From Dipetalonema caudispina (Eukaryota > Nematoda > Chromadorea > Rhabditida > Onchocercidae): DNA of 64,000 nucleotides. The notes below the pieces were generated by a model. It was not told the DNA's origin and made no database searches. It was given only the letters and a program-made list of their open reading frames with translations. Both the position numbers and the translations under genes were made by a program. The DNA is taken from positions 62,001 to 126,000 of the forward strand of contig JABVXV010000172.1 of the NCBI GenBank assembly GCA_013365325.1, written 5' to 3'. Shown here one piece after another: positions 1 to 12,500 of the stretch (position 1 is the stretch's first letter; every line of letters begins with the position of its first letter).

Positions 1-774
1 CGTTCCATTTTTTTTTTTTTTTTCTTTGCATTTGAATAAAAAGCTAAGGAGAAATTTCATTCTTTTTGAAATTCATCATAAGTGGAGAAAATTTTTCTTT
101 CATTCCATAAAATTTTGATATTCAAAATTGGTTTCTTTTATTTGTTATGCTATTAATTTGATAAGGCGTATTTTCCTCAACTAAATCATTCTGTAATTCA
201 ATTCAGCAAATGTTTAGGCATTTCTAAACATTTCGATCATTTAACAGCTATATTTAAAAGAACCTGATAATTTGGTCAGAAAAAGAATTATCATAAAGAG
301 CAACGATAACTTAAAGCATCTTATATATGTATGTATGTCCACTATAATATAGTACAGAAAATGAGGTTAATGAGTAAATGGCCCAATGAAGCGAACAGAA
401 CAGCAAAGTTGCAAACATATTTATGATAATAGTAAAATTAATTGAAATTCCATCGAAAGATATATGTACCATCATCGATGGGAATTACTGGAAATTATTA
501 AACAATTCATTTATTGTTTATTAAATCTACAAAATATTTTTTTCTATGATTACAATAATAATATAATATTATATGCATGAATAATTTCTGAAAGAGTGAA
601 TTTTTTTTTTTTTAATTTGATTATGCTTCTGAAAATAATTATCGTAATATTTACTTTATTGTTGTGTAAAGATTGATATTTTTAAATGTTTTTAAATGAA
701 ATATTAGCATCAAATTATAGCAAAACAATATAATTAGTGGTTTGAATCCTTGCTCAATCAAATAACAAGCAATA
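1..774. other. AT-rich non-coding flank upstream of the secreted repeat gene
   Basis: Poly(T) runs, short AT repeats and no open frame of useful length on either strand. The last part should contain the promoter of the gene that begins at 775, but I see no defined promoter motif. Confidence 0.6.
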
Positions 775-1936
775 ATGGATTATTCATTAAAATGGATTCT
801 TTTCATACTACTTCTTCCAGAAATAACACAATGTTCTATCAATGTTTTACCAGGTAAAACGATGTTTATGGCCAATAAAAAATGAGCATATTTCATTGAT
901 ATCGTTGATTTGCAAGTATCAAACAAATAAATGATTAAGTTTTATCAATTATTAAGCCAAATTCTATGCCGGCAGAAATTTTTGCCATTAGCTGTGGAAG
1001 TAGAAAGAAAGTAAATTGATATAACAATTTTTTGAAAATTTTAAAAATTTCATGAAATCAGTTTTTAAACTAAAACGTAGAAATTTTCGAGCTAAAATAT
1101 GAAATTTACCATTATTTTTTATTACAGGTTTTACATTCGAAGAATTAAACGGCAAAGGAAAAATGTTCTATGGTCCACCATCTCAATTTCCATCCCTTCC
1201 TCCATTTTGCTTCCCACCGAGACAGGCAGCACCAGCAGCACCAGCAGCAGCACCAGCACCACCAGCAGCACCAGCAGCACCAGCACCAGTACCAGTAGCA
1301 CCAGCACCAGTGCCAGCAGCACCAGCACCAGCAGCACCAGTAGCACCAGCACCAGCAGCACCAGTAGCACCAGCACCAGCAGTACCAGTAGCACCAGTAG
1401 CACCAATGCCACAAGCACCAGCGAAAGGACCATTTATAGCCAAGAGTATTTGGTGGTGTCCACCTATGTATCCTGCTCCGGAATATCCTCAAGCTCCGCA
1501 ATATCCTCAAGCTCCGCAATATCCTCAAGCTCCGCAATATCCTCAAGCTCCGCAATATCCTCAAGCTCCGCAATATCCTCAAGTTCCGCAATATCCTCAA
1601 GTTCCGGACTATCCTCAAGTTCCGGACTATCCTCAAGTTCCGGAATATCCTCAAGTTCCGCAATATCCTCAAGTTCCGCAATATCCTCAAGTTCCGCAAT
1701 ATCCTCAAGTTCCGCAATATCCTCAAGCTCCGCAATATCCTCAAGCTCCGCAATATCCTCAAGCTCCGCAATATCCCCAAGTTCCGCAATATCCTCAACC
1801 TCAAGTTCCACAAATTCCACAAGATCGGCCGATTGCTGGTGGAGGAATGGTAGGGTCATCGTTTTATGGTATGTTTGGAGAAGATTCCGATCCAGGTTTC
1901 AATGGATTCGATCAGTTTCAGATAAGATACACGTAA
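775..1936 (+). CDS. small secreted Pro/Ala/Gln/Tyr-rich repeat protein (unknown function)
   Basis: Two-exon model: 775..853 and 1128..1936, giving 295 aa. The intron has a GTAAAA donor and a TTACAG acceptor, and the phase is conserved (one base carried over). Exon 1 encodes a signal peptide: Met, a Lys, then a Leu/Ile/Phe-rich core and a small-residue/Cys end near residue 20. The mature protein has three parts. First is a short Phe/Pro-rich head. Second is an Ala-Pro-Val low-complexity segment (about residues 58-120). Third is a tandem array of YPQAPQ/YPQVPQ hexapeptides (about residues 144-250). It ends in a Gly/Phe/Asp tail. Apart from two or three scattered cysteines there are no recognisable domains and no membrane segment after the signal. 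Proline-rich tyrosine-containing repeats occur in cuticle, eggshell and secreted matrix proteins, so an extracellular structural role is possible, but that is inference. The start is chosen because only this ATG supplies a signal peptide in phase with the repeat frame. Confidence 0.8.
1223..1420 (+). repeat. coding Ala/Pro/Val low-complexity tract
   Basis: An imprecise CAGCACCAGTAGCACC-type repeat encoding alternating Ala, Pro and Val inside the secreted protein. Codons are almost all GCA, CCA and GTA, so the DNA is nearly a trinucleotide repeat and prone to slippage. The same base pattern keeps several frames open on the other strand, and those are not genes. Confidence 0.85.
1481..1804 (+). 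repeat. 18-bp coding minisatellite, about 18 units
   Basis: Seventeen complete 18-bp units plus a divergent eighteenth, unit CAATATCCTCAAGCTCCG or its GTT variant, encoding QYPQAP or QYPQVP. Units are near-identical at the DNA level. Variation is confined to the first codon (Gln, Glu or Asp) and the Ala/Val codon, with one silent C in the seventeenth unit. Ala-type units sit at both ends and Val-type units mostly in the middle, as expected from unequal exchange or slippage. Confidence 0.9.
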
Positions 1937-2909
1937 AGGCAGAAATAGTCTTTTTTCCACTTTGTACTTCACTGTATCCAAATATTTATATATATTTTTT
2001 TATGCCTTGTATGATAAATCTGAATGGTTATATTCTTTAAAAATTATTTCATCGGCTATTTATCTTTCCTTCATGTCGACAAAAAAAAAAAAAGGAAGAG
2101 GTCGGAACAATCAGCACATAGTTTCCAACGAGATCATACTTATGCTTTATTAATTAGGTACAATTGATTCGTTCATGCAATAAATCAGTTTTTTTTTTTT
2201 TTTTTTTTCTTTTTTTTCCTTTCGTCTATTCGTTATTGTAAGTTTAAATATTTCCATTGTAATAAAATGATTTGAAATGCATCTTCAATTATTGCAACAA
2301 CAACAATAACAACAGGAACAGTTCCAGATGAAAATTTTTAATGATCTGGTAACATTTAAATCAGTAATTTTGATGGGTAATTAGATTAAGAGAAATAATT
2401 TAGGTGAACAAATAGATAGGTTAAAGAAAAGAAAACAAAGTGATCGAATGAATTCATCAACTTGATGATATTTCCTTAAGAAAATCTTTTTGCACTTAAA
2501 ACCTTTTAAGCTTCCTATAATTAAAATTAATTGTTTAGAAATTCTTTATCAAAAAAAAAAAAAAAAGAATTACATATATCATATAAAGTAATGAAAGAAA
2601 ATTTTTCACAGCTCTATGTTTATATTATATCCAATCAATAATTATTTTATGATGAATAGAGTTTAATCAAAGTAATTAAGAAATTTTGAACTGATTAATG
2701 TACTATTTACAGTTTAGTGGACTTTTTTATGCTATATAAAAATTAATTTCAAGAAAAAAAAAAAGAGAAGAAGAAATGGAAAACAGGCAATATCATAAAT
2801 GATATCTACTAAGTTTATTTTTTATTCATTGCATTTCAGCAACTTTGCGAACCAATATTATATAATTTAGTAGCAGTTATATCTTCTATTTAAAACCATA
2901 AATTTACAA

Positions 2910-2943
<34 letters not shown>

Positions 2944-4300
2944 AGAAGGAAGAAAAATGCGGAGAAATAAATTGCAATATTAATTTCATCAGAGAAAATA
3001 AAAATATAACGTTTAACTAATTTTGATCATCCATTACATTATTAATATTTCGATTTTTTTTAATCTTTTTTTTTATTTTTGAAATTTTATAATAAAATTA
3101 ATTGGGATTAATTAAATGAAAGGATATAAAGTAATAATATAGCATTGGCGGAATTTTTTTTTTTTTTTTGAGTTAGTAAATGTTGCATGCATACATGTCA
3201 GCATTTAAAATGCATATTGTACAAGTTACTTGATAAGGTCAACCAATATTGTTAAGTTCATAGGATAATTGATGTTATAACTTCTTCAAATATCATATTT
3301 CAAAATGTGATGACATCGTACATTTCGTCATACGGTAAGTATCATTTATGCAGAATAGTGCGCTGCTGATTGGATCTTGTAAATGGATGCATTGTTACTT
3401 ACTACCAGTTAACGAATATTATTACAAATGGGGAAATAAAACAATTTGTTTGCATTCATTAATGTAATTTGTATTTAATTGATTAATTAATTAGTTAAAG
3501 AAGGAAAAAATGTAACCATGTTAAGAGATATAAAGAGTCTAGAAAAAAATAATTAATCTTAACATAGGATTTATTGATTTAAATAAAAGGTTATAAAATT
3601 AATTTATAAAAATTTAAACAAATTTGATAAATCATTAGAATATAAAATGTGTTATATTCTATGATTCATTCATCCCTTCTTTGGAAAATTCCAGGAAAAA
3701 GTAAATAATTTACATATACTGGGAAAGGAAGCAAGAAATCAGATCAATACTGGTCAAGTGACATACTTCTCCAGCAAATTTATTATAGATTAATAGAGGT
3801 ATCAACAGGGTCATAACAAAAATTCTATCTTTTTTACTCTTTCAGGTTTAAATGACTAATTGATGAAAGAAAATTTAATTTACAAATAATTGATTATTTT
3901 GATAACGTACCATTTCTTATTTTATTTTCTCCTTCCCTCTTCCTGAAATAAATACTACAGTAATTTAACATATCAAACCAAATTTTAAACATTGTACAAG
4001 AATTTTGCAATACAATTATCAGCGTAATCATAGCTAGATAATTTTTGGGATTATAATTCCTAAAATTTAACTATCGCATAAATTAGTAATATTTAATAAC
4101 TTATGAAAAAAATTTAATTTTAAAAATTTCTCATAAATTTTTCCTTTTTTTTTTTTTTTAAACATAGATACTACTTTTTTTTTTACATAGAGATAAGTGA
4201 TACATTCATGAATCATACTCTATGACCAATAGTTCCTGTCAATTTAAATAGTTGACTTGCTTCCATAAGTGAATGTCACTCTAGACTGTCGTGGATAACA
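1937..4300. other. intergenic AT-rich DNA
   Basis: Holds the presumed 3' UTR of the upstream gene, a run of about 31 A (near 2911-2941) and several poly(T) tracts. No open frame with coding character was found. Confidence 0.6.
2179..2184 (+). promoter_or_regulatory. probable polyadenylation signal of the secreted repeat gene
   Basis: AATAAA about 240 bp after the stop codon, followed by a long T run. It is the first clean signal downstream. A second AATAAA near 2262 is an alternative. Confidence 0.5.
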
Positions 4301-4451
4301 ATGGTCAATATGGATTATTATCATTCATCTAGTCAATATCTTCAACAATCATCAACCTCAACCACTGATCAATCATTTGTAACAACAACGATAACACTGT
4401 CTAAATTTACTGGAAACACTGTTATGCGACAATCATCATCATTTCATAAGG
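4301..4451 (+). CDS. possible alternative first exon (of the LIN-3-like gene?)
   Basis: ATG at 4301 opens 50 codons rich in Ser, Thr and Gln, with codon use unlike the surrounding AT-rich DNA, and ends at a GTATAT donor at 4452 leaving one base. That phase joins in frame to the EGF exon at 11977 (G plus AT gives Asp). It also joins to a TTTCAG acceptor at 9256, but that route stops after 25 codons. It does not join correctly to 9499. No signal peptide is encoded, which argues against a simple secreted isoform. It could equally be a chance open stretch or part of a separate tiny gene. Confidence 0.3.
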
Positions 4452-7400
4452 GTATATTTAAATTCATTTTTTAATTTTTCTAAATTGAAAATTTTGTAAA
4501 AAAGAAAAACTGTGATTAAAATATATCACGCTATTGTTTAATTTAATAAATTAATATATAATCTTTTCTTTTTTATGACAAATATCATCAAGCTATCTGA
4601 TAAACTTAAATTTCTTCTAATTTTACCATATCATGTCTAACAATATTTCATTATTCTTGTTATTATCATAAAAATTTGATGTTTTAATCACAGTTACTTA
4701 CAATTAAAATGATTATTTATTATCGAAAAAAGAAGAAAAAGAAAAGAAAGGTAACAATGGAATAAATAATAATAATAATCTATTGTAGTATGCAATAAAA
4801 ATGTTTAATTATAAAAGGATAAATTTCTCCACGCCAAATTTTAACAATTAAATTGATTTATTTGTTGTAATTAAAGTTTCTCTTCAAGATCATAAACAAA
4901 ATGTATGCAAATATCATGTATGGATATGATTTAAGGAGGAGGGAAAAAGCGGAAGGAAGGGAGGAAGGAAGAATGAAATCATAGTTGTATTAGTTTTAAA
5001 GTTAGTACATTTTGAACAGTCATATCTGTTTACTTTTCTTTTTTATTTTAACAAATAATAGGGTAATTTTTGTTGAATATGCAATAGTTAATCATCAGAG
5101 GTTTGATGAGGAAAAAAAAAAAAAAAATGGGAGATAGCTTGAAATATGGTCAAGAAAGTTTTATATGGGCAAGTAGAGGAAGTGGACAAGATGGAATATA
5201 AACTTTTTCTATTGGCTATTTAATATAAAATTCTTGCGTAAAATTTCGTCATTATTATCATCATTATCATTACTATTTTACTTCAAATTAAGATTTACAT
5301 CATGTTTGTCCTCTAATCCGGTTCTCTTCTGTATCATATGTTGATATTTATTCTTGATTAGTATTAGATTTTTCTTTATTGTAAGGGATTCAATGTTTGA
5401 TTAAACATATTTTCATGCATTAATACGAAATTTCGTTAAATTCCATTTTTTTGATTTTGTGTTTTTCAAAAAAAAAAGAAAAAAAAAATCCCAGAAATTA
5501 AAAGATTAAGATTTATGGCCTACAACGATTCGTAATTTCTTCCTATGATCATCGATTTTGGTCAGTGATAATTAAATTACATTGCTTCTCAGCTGAAAAC
5601 TCATCACTTTAACAGGCCTATGGATGAAAATAGTAGATTTAGCAAAAATTTTCGATTTTTTTTTCTCACATTAGAAAGGCGAAGAATTTTGGTCCCATAT
5701 CTGACATCTTTGAATCATCCAGCAAACAAGCGATGATATTTATAGACAAATTTCCCAATGCTGAGGCTTTTTTCCGCAGTTGACAGATCGTATATCAAAA
5801 TCATCCTTACTTTACCACAACTTTCTAAATTTATCGTTCGATTCTCTCATGCTTCATTTCCTAACCTTTTGGTTTTTGACCTTTGATTATTCCGAAAGAA
5901 GAAGATCACAATGATCACATGGATAAAAAATTAAAGCAAAGTTATATTAAGAAAATCATAGCAGAAAAAAGACAAAAATGAAATAGAATAGTAAAAGTTT
6001 GCAAGCTATTTTTTATTTCCAGTAATTTTCAAAGAAGAAAATTATTCTAATGATTTAAGTTGCACAATATGAATTTAAATTTTTCAATGCTTTTCTAACA
6101 ACTGATCATTTTTGGTAATCACTGCGCTAGACGTTCTATTATTATCACTATATCAAATGCATTGAAATTAACCATTTGAATAATCAATAAGTTTTAAATT
6201 TCAACTAACCTAAAATGGATGAATTAGGTAGTCGGTATCTATTAGTTTAGGTTGCATATTGTTGGTACATGGATGCCCATGAATTTATATGACTTCCTGT
6301 ATCGGAACAACTGATACATACCCTAACAACATTCATGCATTCCTTGCTCTTGTCTTTTATCGTTGTTCTGTTTGTTCGTCCTTGTCGGTCTTTTGTCACA
6401 TTTATGCAAAACATCGTAATTTCAACAATATACGCCATTTGCAAATAGCATTTAGGTAGGTAGAGGTGATCTAAGTATCAGTAGTGTCAATAGTATTTTG
6501 TCATTGTTCTACATCGTAGCATATAAATAAGTGAATAAAAATAGTAGCAGAAATAATCGTAAGTCGTAGTGGAAAATAATGAATAATAGTAATATTTAAT
6601 AGTCAGTATTAGGAATAGGTATAGTAGTAGCTGTTGTTATTGTCGAAAATATATTATTAGTAGTAGCTGTTGTACCTACATTTAACACCTTTTTATGCAA
6701 AACAACACTGTCACACAGATACTTCCAATTATTGCTGTATTCATATATTGCGCACGCTTCATACAATTCATTTTTCGATAAATCAGTAATATCAAATTAC
6801 ACTAAATATCGCTCTATTCTCACTTAACTATTTCCAATTTAACATTTTTCATCTATTCAATCCTTTTTCATTTTCCATTCAGTTATTACTTTTTACAATA
6901 CTTTAGTTCATCATTTATATCATTTAATTTCATATCATATGACCTTTTTTTTTTTTTTTTCAAGCATATTTTAAATTTAGGTAATACATATTCCCATTTA
7001 AATCAATTTGAAATCATCCATTTGTCGATTTTATCTTTCATTATATACCGTATCTATCTGATTTATTCTATCATATCAAAACAGAAAAGCTTTTGAGGTA
7101 TTATCACATTCTTTAAAAATAACTTCTCACTTCAATATTTATTTTTCCTAATTTTTTATTTTGTTTTTCTTTTTTCATTCAAAAAAAAAAAAAAAAAAAA
7201 GACAAATGAAAAAGTACTGAAGCTTATAACATAAAGCATAAAATGGAAAAATTCAATTCTATCATACTTTTATCATTCTTTTAATACATTTACTTATTTT
7301 CATCAATATTAATAATATTTGTTACAGTAATTAACTTACTAACTTTTATCTTTATTATCAGCTAAAACTTTCCTTAGTAATATTTCTTTCTTTTTTCTTT

Positions 7401-7768
7401 ATTTATTTATTCTTTTTTTTTTTAAAAGAATATATTAATATTCATTTTATCCAATACAATTACATGTATTTAAATGATTTTTTGCTCATAGCTTACGATT
7501 TAATTGTTAACAATTTGTAATTTTTTTTTCTTTAACAAAACAAATAATGATATGTTAAAATAAGAATAATTTTTGCATGATAATGAATCAATGTAAACTG
7601 TATGGGTGGTATAATTTGAAAAATCTTACCCTTATCCTGTAGCCTTCATTTCTTGTCATTTTTTTCCTGACAGAATAGCGTTGTGTATCGTTTATGAACC
7701 GAGACTGATCACTTTTTGAGCACTTTATTGCGATCCTTTTTCGTTCTTTCTCTTATTTGTTCATTCTT

Positions 7769-7799
<31 letters not shown>

Positions 7800-9498
7800 T
7801 AAAATAAAATAAAGAAGAAAATCTAACCTCCTTTTTCCTCTTTGCAATCATTATGATATACCGCCATTATCAAATCATTTGTACTGTATCTTTAACAACT
7901 AATGATTGTTCCTTTAAATAGTGATTGGTTATTTTATTATTATTAATTAATATAACTAATTTGATCCGAGAAAAAGAAAATCTTATCTCGTAATCGTTAA
8001 TCAAATTATCTTCCACATTTCATTTATAAGCTCTAATGTGCAATGACAATAATTTTTTTTTAATTTAACAACATTCATTCTTTTAATATTTGATCACTTT
8101 CTTTTCTTTTTTCTCTTTGTATAATTAATAATCTCATATTTGAAATATGATTTATTTTAAATACTATCAAACATACAGGGGTCAATATTGCAAAGTACTT
8201 TTTCTCATTAATTTTGTTATTAAAAAATGAAATTCCTCTCAAACTTTTCAACAATATATCACTTAATAAAAGTTTAAGTCTTTGTTGAGAAAAATACGTA
8301 AAGTTTTTCGAAATTGTGTCAAATTTTCGGAAAAAGAGAAAGAAAAAAAGTAGTTGATAGTTAAATAAAATTCATAAAATAGATTTTTCTTCTTCAGCTT
8401 CTCTTTTTTATTATTTTTTCTTTTTCGTTTTTTTTTTTTTTCACTCCTCTTTTTTACAATGAACCAAAGTCTATTGACAGTGACGTACATTGCTTGAAAT
8501 GGAGGAACACCAGGTGCTTGCATTTTTTTTTTTTTTTTTTTTTTTCTCATGCAAAAATTCAGCTCAAGAATTGCATTCGATACATTATAATTAGAAATTG
8601 CCAGATCACTACCCCTATCCGATCAGTTATTTGCACATCATCGACTTGTACAGCTCAGTTCAGTTCAATATAGCTCTATTTATATTTTTTCCTAATTTTA
8701 TTTTTATCATGATTTTTCCTCCACTCACTCCTGGCCAAAAAAAAGGAGTTTTTACTTAAAACAAAAAAAAAAATTTTTTTTTCACCAAAATTCTTATTTT
8801 TTTTTGAAAAATTTTTGTCGTAAAATTGCCAGTATATCAAAATTTTTGTTTTAATTTATATTATTTTCTTGGCAACTTTTATTTATGCAAATTTACAGCC
8901 TTAATATCTTGTTAAATTATATACGGAAATTAACATTTTATCAAAATTTCAAATTTTTGGAGTTGAAAATTCTACAAATATTTTTTTATAAATGATCTTA
9001 AACATTTTCCCTAATTGTAATATGTAAATGATTTGGAATATACCAAATTTAGACCATATTTATTCTAATATACGGTTAATCTTCACTCCTTATTAGCTTT
9101 TCTGGAAACAAAAAAAAAAAAAAAAAAAAACAAACAATTCGTTAGTTGCTGTATAATTACAACAATACGATTTGTATTACGCGCTATTACAATGTGTTGC
9201 ATAGAGCTATTTTTCATTTTTCATCATTCTTATAATCATATTACTTTTTTTTTCAGGAATAAGTGCTCCGTTATTATTTGATAATGTAGGCACATTCCAC
9301 TTTTTGAATACAAAATATGTAGAACACGGATAATGGCAAATTCTGTTGGTCACACAAATAAATCATTCATTTTGACTTTTTGACTTTCACCGAATCTGTT
9401 CTAATATGCCGAATATTATTTTATATTAGCTTTTATCAATTCAGAATATTGCTACATTGCAAAAGTTAATAATGACAATTTTTTTTTCAATTTTTCAG
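4452..9498. other. non-coding DNA upstream of the LIN-3-like gene
   Basis: About 5 kb of AT-rich sequence with many homopolymers, including A runs near 7181 and 7771 and T runs near 6948 and 8523. It would be intergenic, or the first intron if the 4301 exon belongs to the EGF gene. No convincing exon or RNA gene was seen. Confidence 0.55.
9491..9498 (+). promoter_or_regulatory. probable trans-splice acceptor (TTTTTCAG)
   Basis: A T-rich TTTTTCAG lies seven bases before the ATG at 9506. No upstream exon with the phase needed to read through was found, because joining at 9499 would need two bases carried over. This is how SL-trans-spliced nematode messages begin, so I take this as the 5' end of the mature message. 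Confidence 0.5.
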
Positions 9499-9505
9499 GA
9501 TAAAT

Positions 9506-12500
9506 ATGCTCATAACCATTTTAGGATTGCAAAATAGGGGTGATAATTCGGATGTGTTGAATTTCGTCACGGATGCAGTGAAATTGTGGAAATCGGAATT
9601 TTCCGGTACATATCCATTGTCAACTAAACCAGCCAAATTGTCGCAGCAGCAGCATCGTTCTTCATGCATACGGCATAATAAGCCGAACACTTATCTTGAA
9701 AATCGTTGTATTACATGCGTTACAGCGGTGGCACCACGTGTACTGCAAACTACTTTATTTACGCTACTTCAGCTGATTGGGTTACCAGTGTTAGTGAGTA
9801 TGTATTTTTCTATTTTTAAATTTCATATAATTGGAAGAATAAATTTAGATATTGTTTTTTTTTTTTATTGAATTAAAATTCAAACTATTCTTTTCTCAGT
9901 GTTATTATTTTAAACCAAATCCAATGTTTATTCTAATCATGTAAGTTTCACGCTAAATTCAATTTCAAAATCTTTTTGGAATAAATTCTCAAATAAAATT
10001 AGAAAATTAAGTGTATTAACTTTTGAAAGAAAAAAATAAATAAGCTGAGTGATGATTTAAGTATTGAAAATACGACGTATTATGTAATTTTACGGTAATT
10101 TACCTGCAATTCATCGAATCTAAATTAACAAATATCTTTAAAGAAAAAAAGAAATATAATTTCATGTTATTTGATCAAAATTTGACAGATTTCAAATTTT
10201 GATTAATAGCAAACTTTTCGATGCAAACAATTAATAAAACGATGGGAACGATACACACAACATACACATACATCTTCATACTATGCTTTATTACAACAAA
10301 GGTCACATATATTAAATCTATTCGACATATATCGGATACACTATGTATACAAATTAATCCGTTTTTGATTGATTCGGAAGAACATTTGCTATTCACAATA
10401 AAACTATTTGAAACAAATTAGCATATTCGTTATTAAATGAAACTTTGTTTGGATAAACTTTGGAAAAATTTTCCCATCTTTCGATAATAATTTCCTTCTC
10501 ACCATTTTTTTCTTCAACCATTTTAATTGAAATTAATGTTTTTTTTTTTTTTTTTTTTTTTTTTTGTGGCATTAAATCTGATTTCATACAGAATTCTCCC
10601 GATGTGAACAAAACGAAATCTTGAATAGTTTAATGAGTCATCTAAGAAATGATAAATGGTTAGACTATATCAAAATATATCGAAATTTTCAACCAAATCG
10701 AGAAAATGGTCACAAATCGATCAAAGAAGATTAATAAAACTACAGCACGATTAATATATTAATCAAATGAAATTAAGCTAAATGCTTTATGTGAGTGTGC
10801 CTTGTTTGGCTGAATAATATACGCATGGTCATATCTTAACCTTAACCTATGACCTCATATCATTAGAACATTCGCTGTATCGAAATGACTAGATGATTCT
10901 GACAATAATAAGCGTCATGACGAATTTTACAATCTAATTTAAACACATTAATTTGAAACAAAAATTTGCATTTTATAATAAAGCAACATCACAACATATG
11001 AAGTAATTTATTCCTTTTCAGTAATTCCATCCTTCACATATATCTCATTATTTATTCATTTATGAAATGTCATTAAGTGGCTTCAAATTGTAATACTATT
11101 TATTTACTTAATACAAACGAAATAGAAATGTTTGAAAATAATTTTAGAAAATTGAATTTCATATAATTCTGAAAAGTGTGTTTTTTTTTGCATTGAATTA
11201 AAATACCTGAAGTTAAACGGTTTCAACAATTTCGCTCTTTTTTTTTATCCTTTTACATATCAATTCGCTGATAAAGTATTTTATAATATTTAAAAAAAAG
11301 TATAGCCATTTGTTGTATTCATATATACCAATGATAACTTCAGAAGTTACCATAAAAACTTAAACTTTTTGTCCTTTAAAAATTTTTTTAATAATATATT
11401 ACATTTATAACAAATCGCGTTTTTTCCCATTATTTTGCAAAATAAGAAAATTTCAATCTTCATTTTTCTTCCAATTATATTTGCTAATTTGTTAACTTGA
11501 AGCGAAAATAATTATATAAATTTTTATTGTTCAAAATAATTAAAATTTTATGAAATCAAAATAAGTCAAATTTGAAGAAATAAATTTTCATTACACAAAG
11601 GTAATGCAATGCTAACAGCAATGCAGATGTTTTGAAAAATAACATCAATCTTATCTTATAATTATGCGGAAATGTATAAATTTTCTATTGTATTATTGAT
11701 GCTTTTAGCAGGTGTTTCGTATTTTTCTCAAAAAAATCAAAAAAAAAAAAAAAAAAAAATTGAGCAAAATTTTTTTTATCATTTTTTTAAACAATAAAAA
11801 AAGAAAAGAGTTATATTATTTGAAAATTGAACAAAATGTTTGTTACTATCTTAAATTTTTTCCATAAATTAAATTTATTTAATAAGAGGAAAAAAGAAAG
11901 GAAGACAGCAGAAAAATTAACAGATTTTGATAAGTTACAAAGATTTTTTGAATTTTTTTTTTTTTTTTTTTCATAGATGGCTGCTCAACTCGTTCACGAT
12001 ACGATCAGAAAAAATTAATACCATCAAATCGATTTACTGAACTTAGCGATTGTACGGAAGCTTATTGGGGTTATTGTCGAAACGGTGGCATTTGCAAGAT
12101 GACAACAGATATTTCACAACGATCTGTACCTGTTTGCTCGTGAGTAGTTTTAAATTTTAAATTCTTTGATAATGAAAGTAAATTTATCAAATAGATGTGG
12201 AGGAATTTCAGGAATATCATTACCAATGAAAAAGTTTCTAGGATTCAAGGAAAAAAAAAAAAAAAAAAAAAAACGAAGGAAGAAAGAGGAGTGATAAAAA
12301 TCCGTGAGAATTTCAAATTTCATAATTTTCAAATCAAATTCTTTTTTCTTTTTTTTTTTCTCATATAATCAAATTTGCTTTTTTTTTTTGTTTTCGTTAG
12401 CTGTCCAACAGGATTTCGCGGTCGACAATGTGAACTAATCAACGATCCTAATATTTACTTTTCGCGGCAACAAGGTCAAATGGAAATGGCCGCTATGTCG

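Noticed and set aside
1131..1859. Four long open frames on the minus strand and a second plus-strand frame (Ser/Thr-rich) across the repeat gene
   Set aside because: They are forced open by the triplet and 18-bp repeats. Only the frame 1163-1936 extends to a signal-peptide exon with correct splice phase.
6247..6444. 65-codon minus-strand open frame
   Set aside because: No splice context, no family motif and no neighbouring exon.
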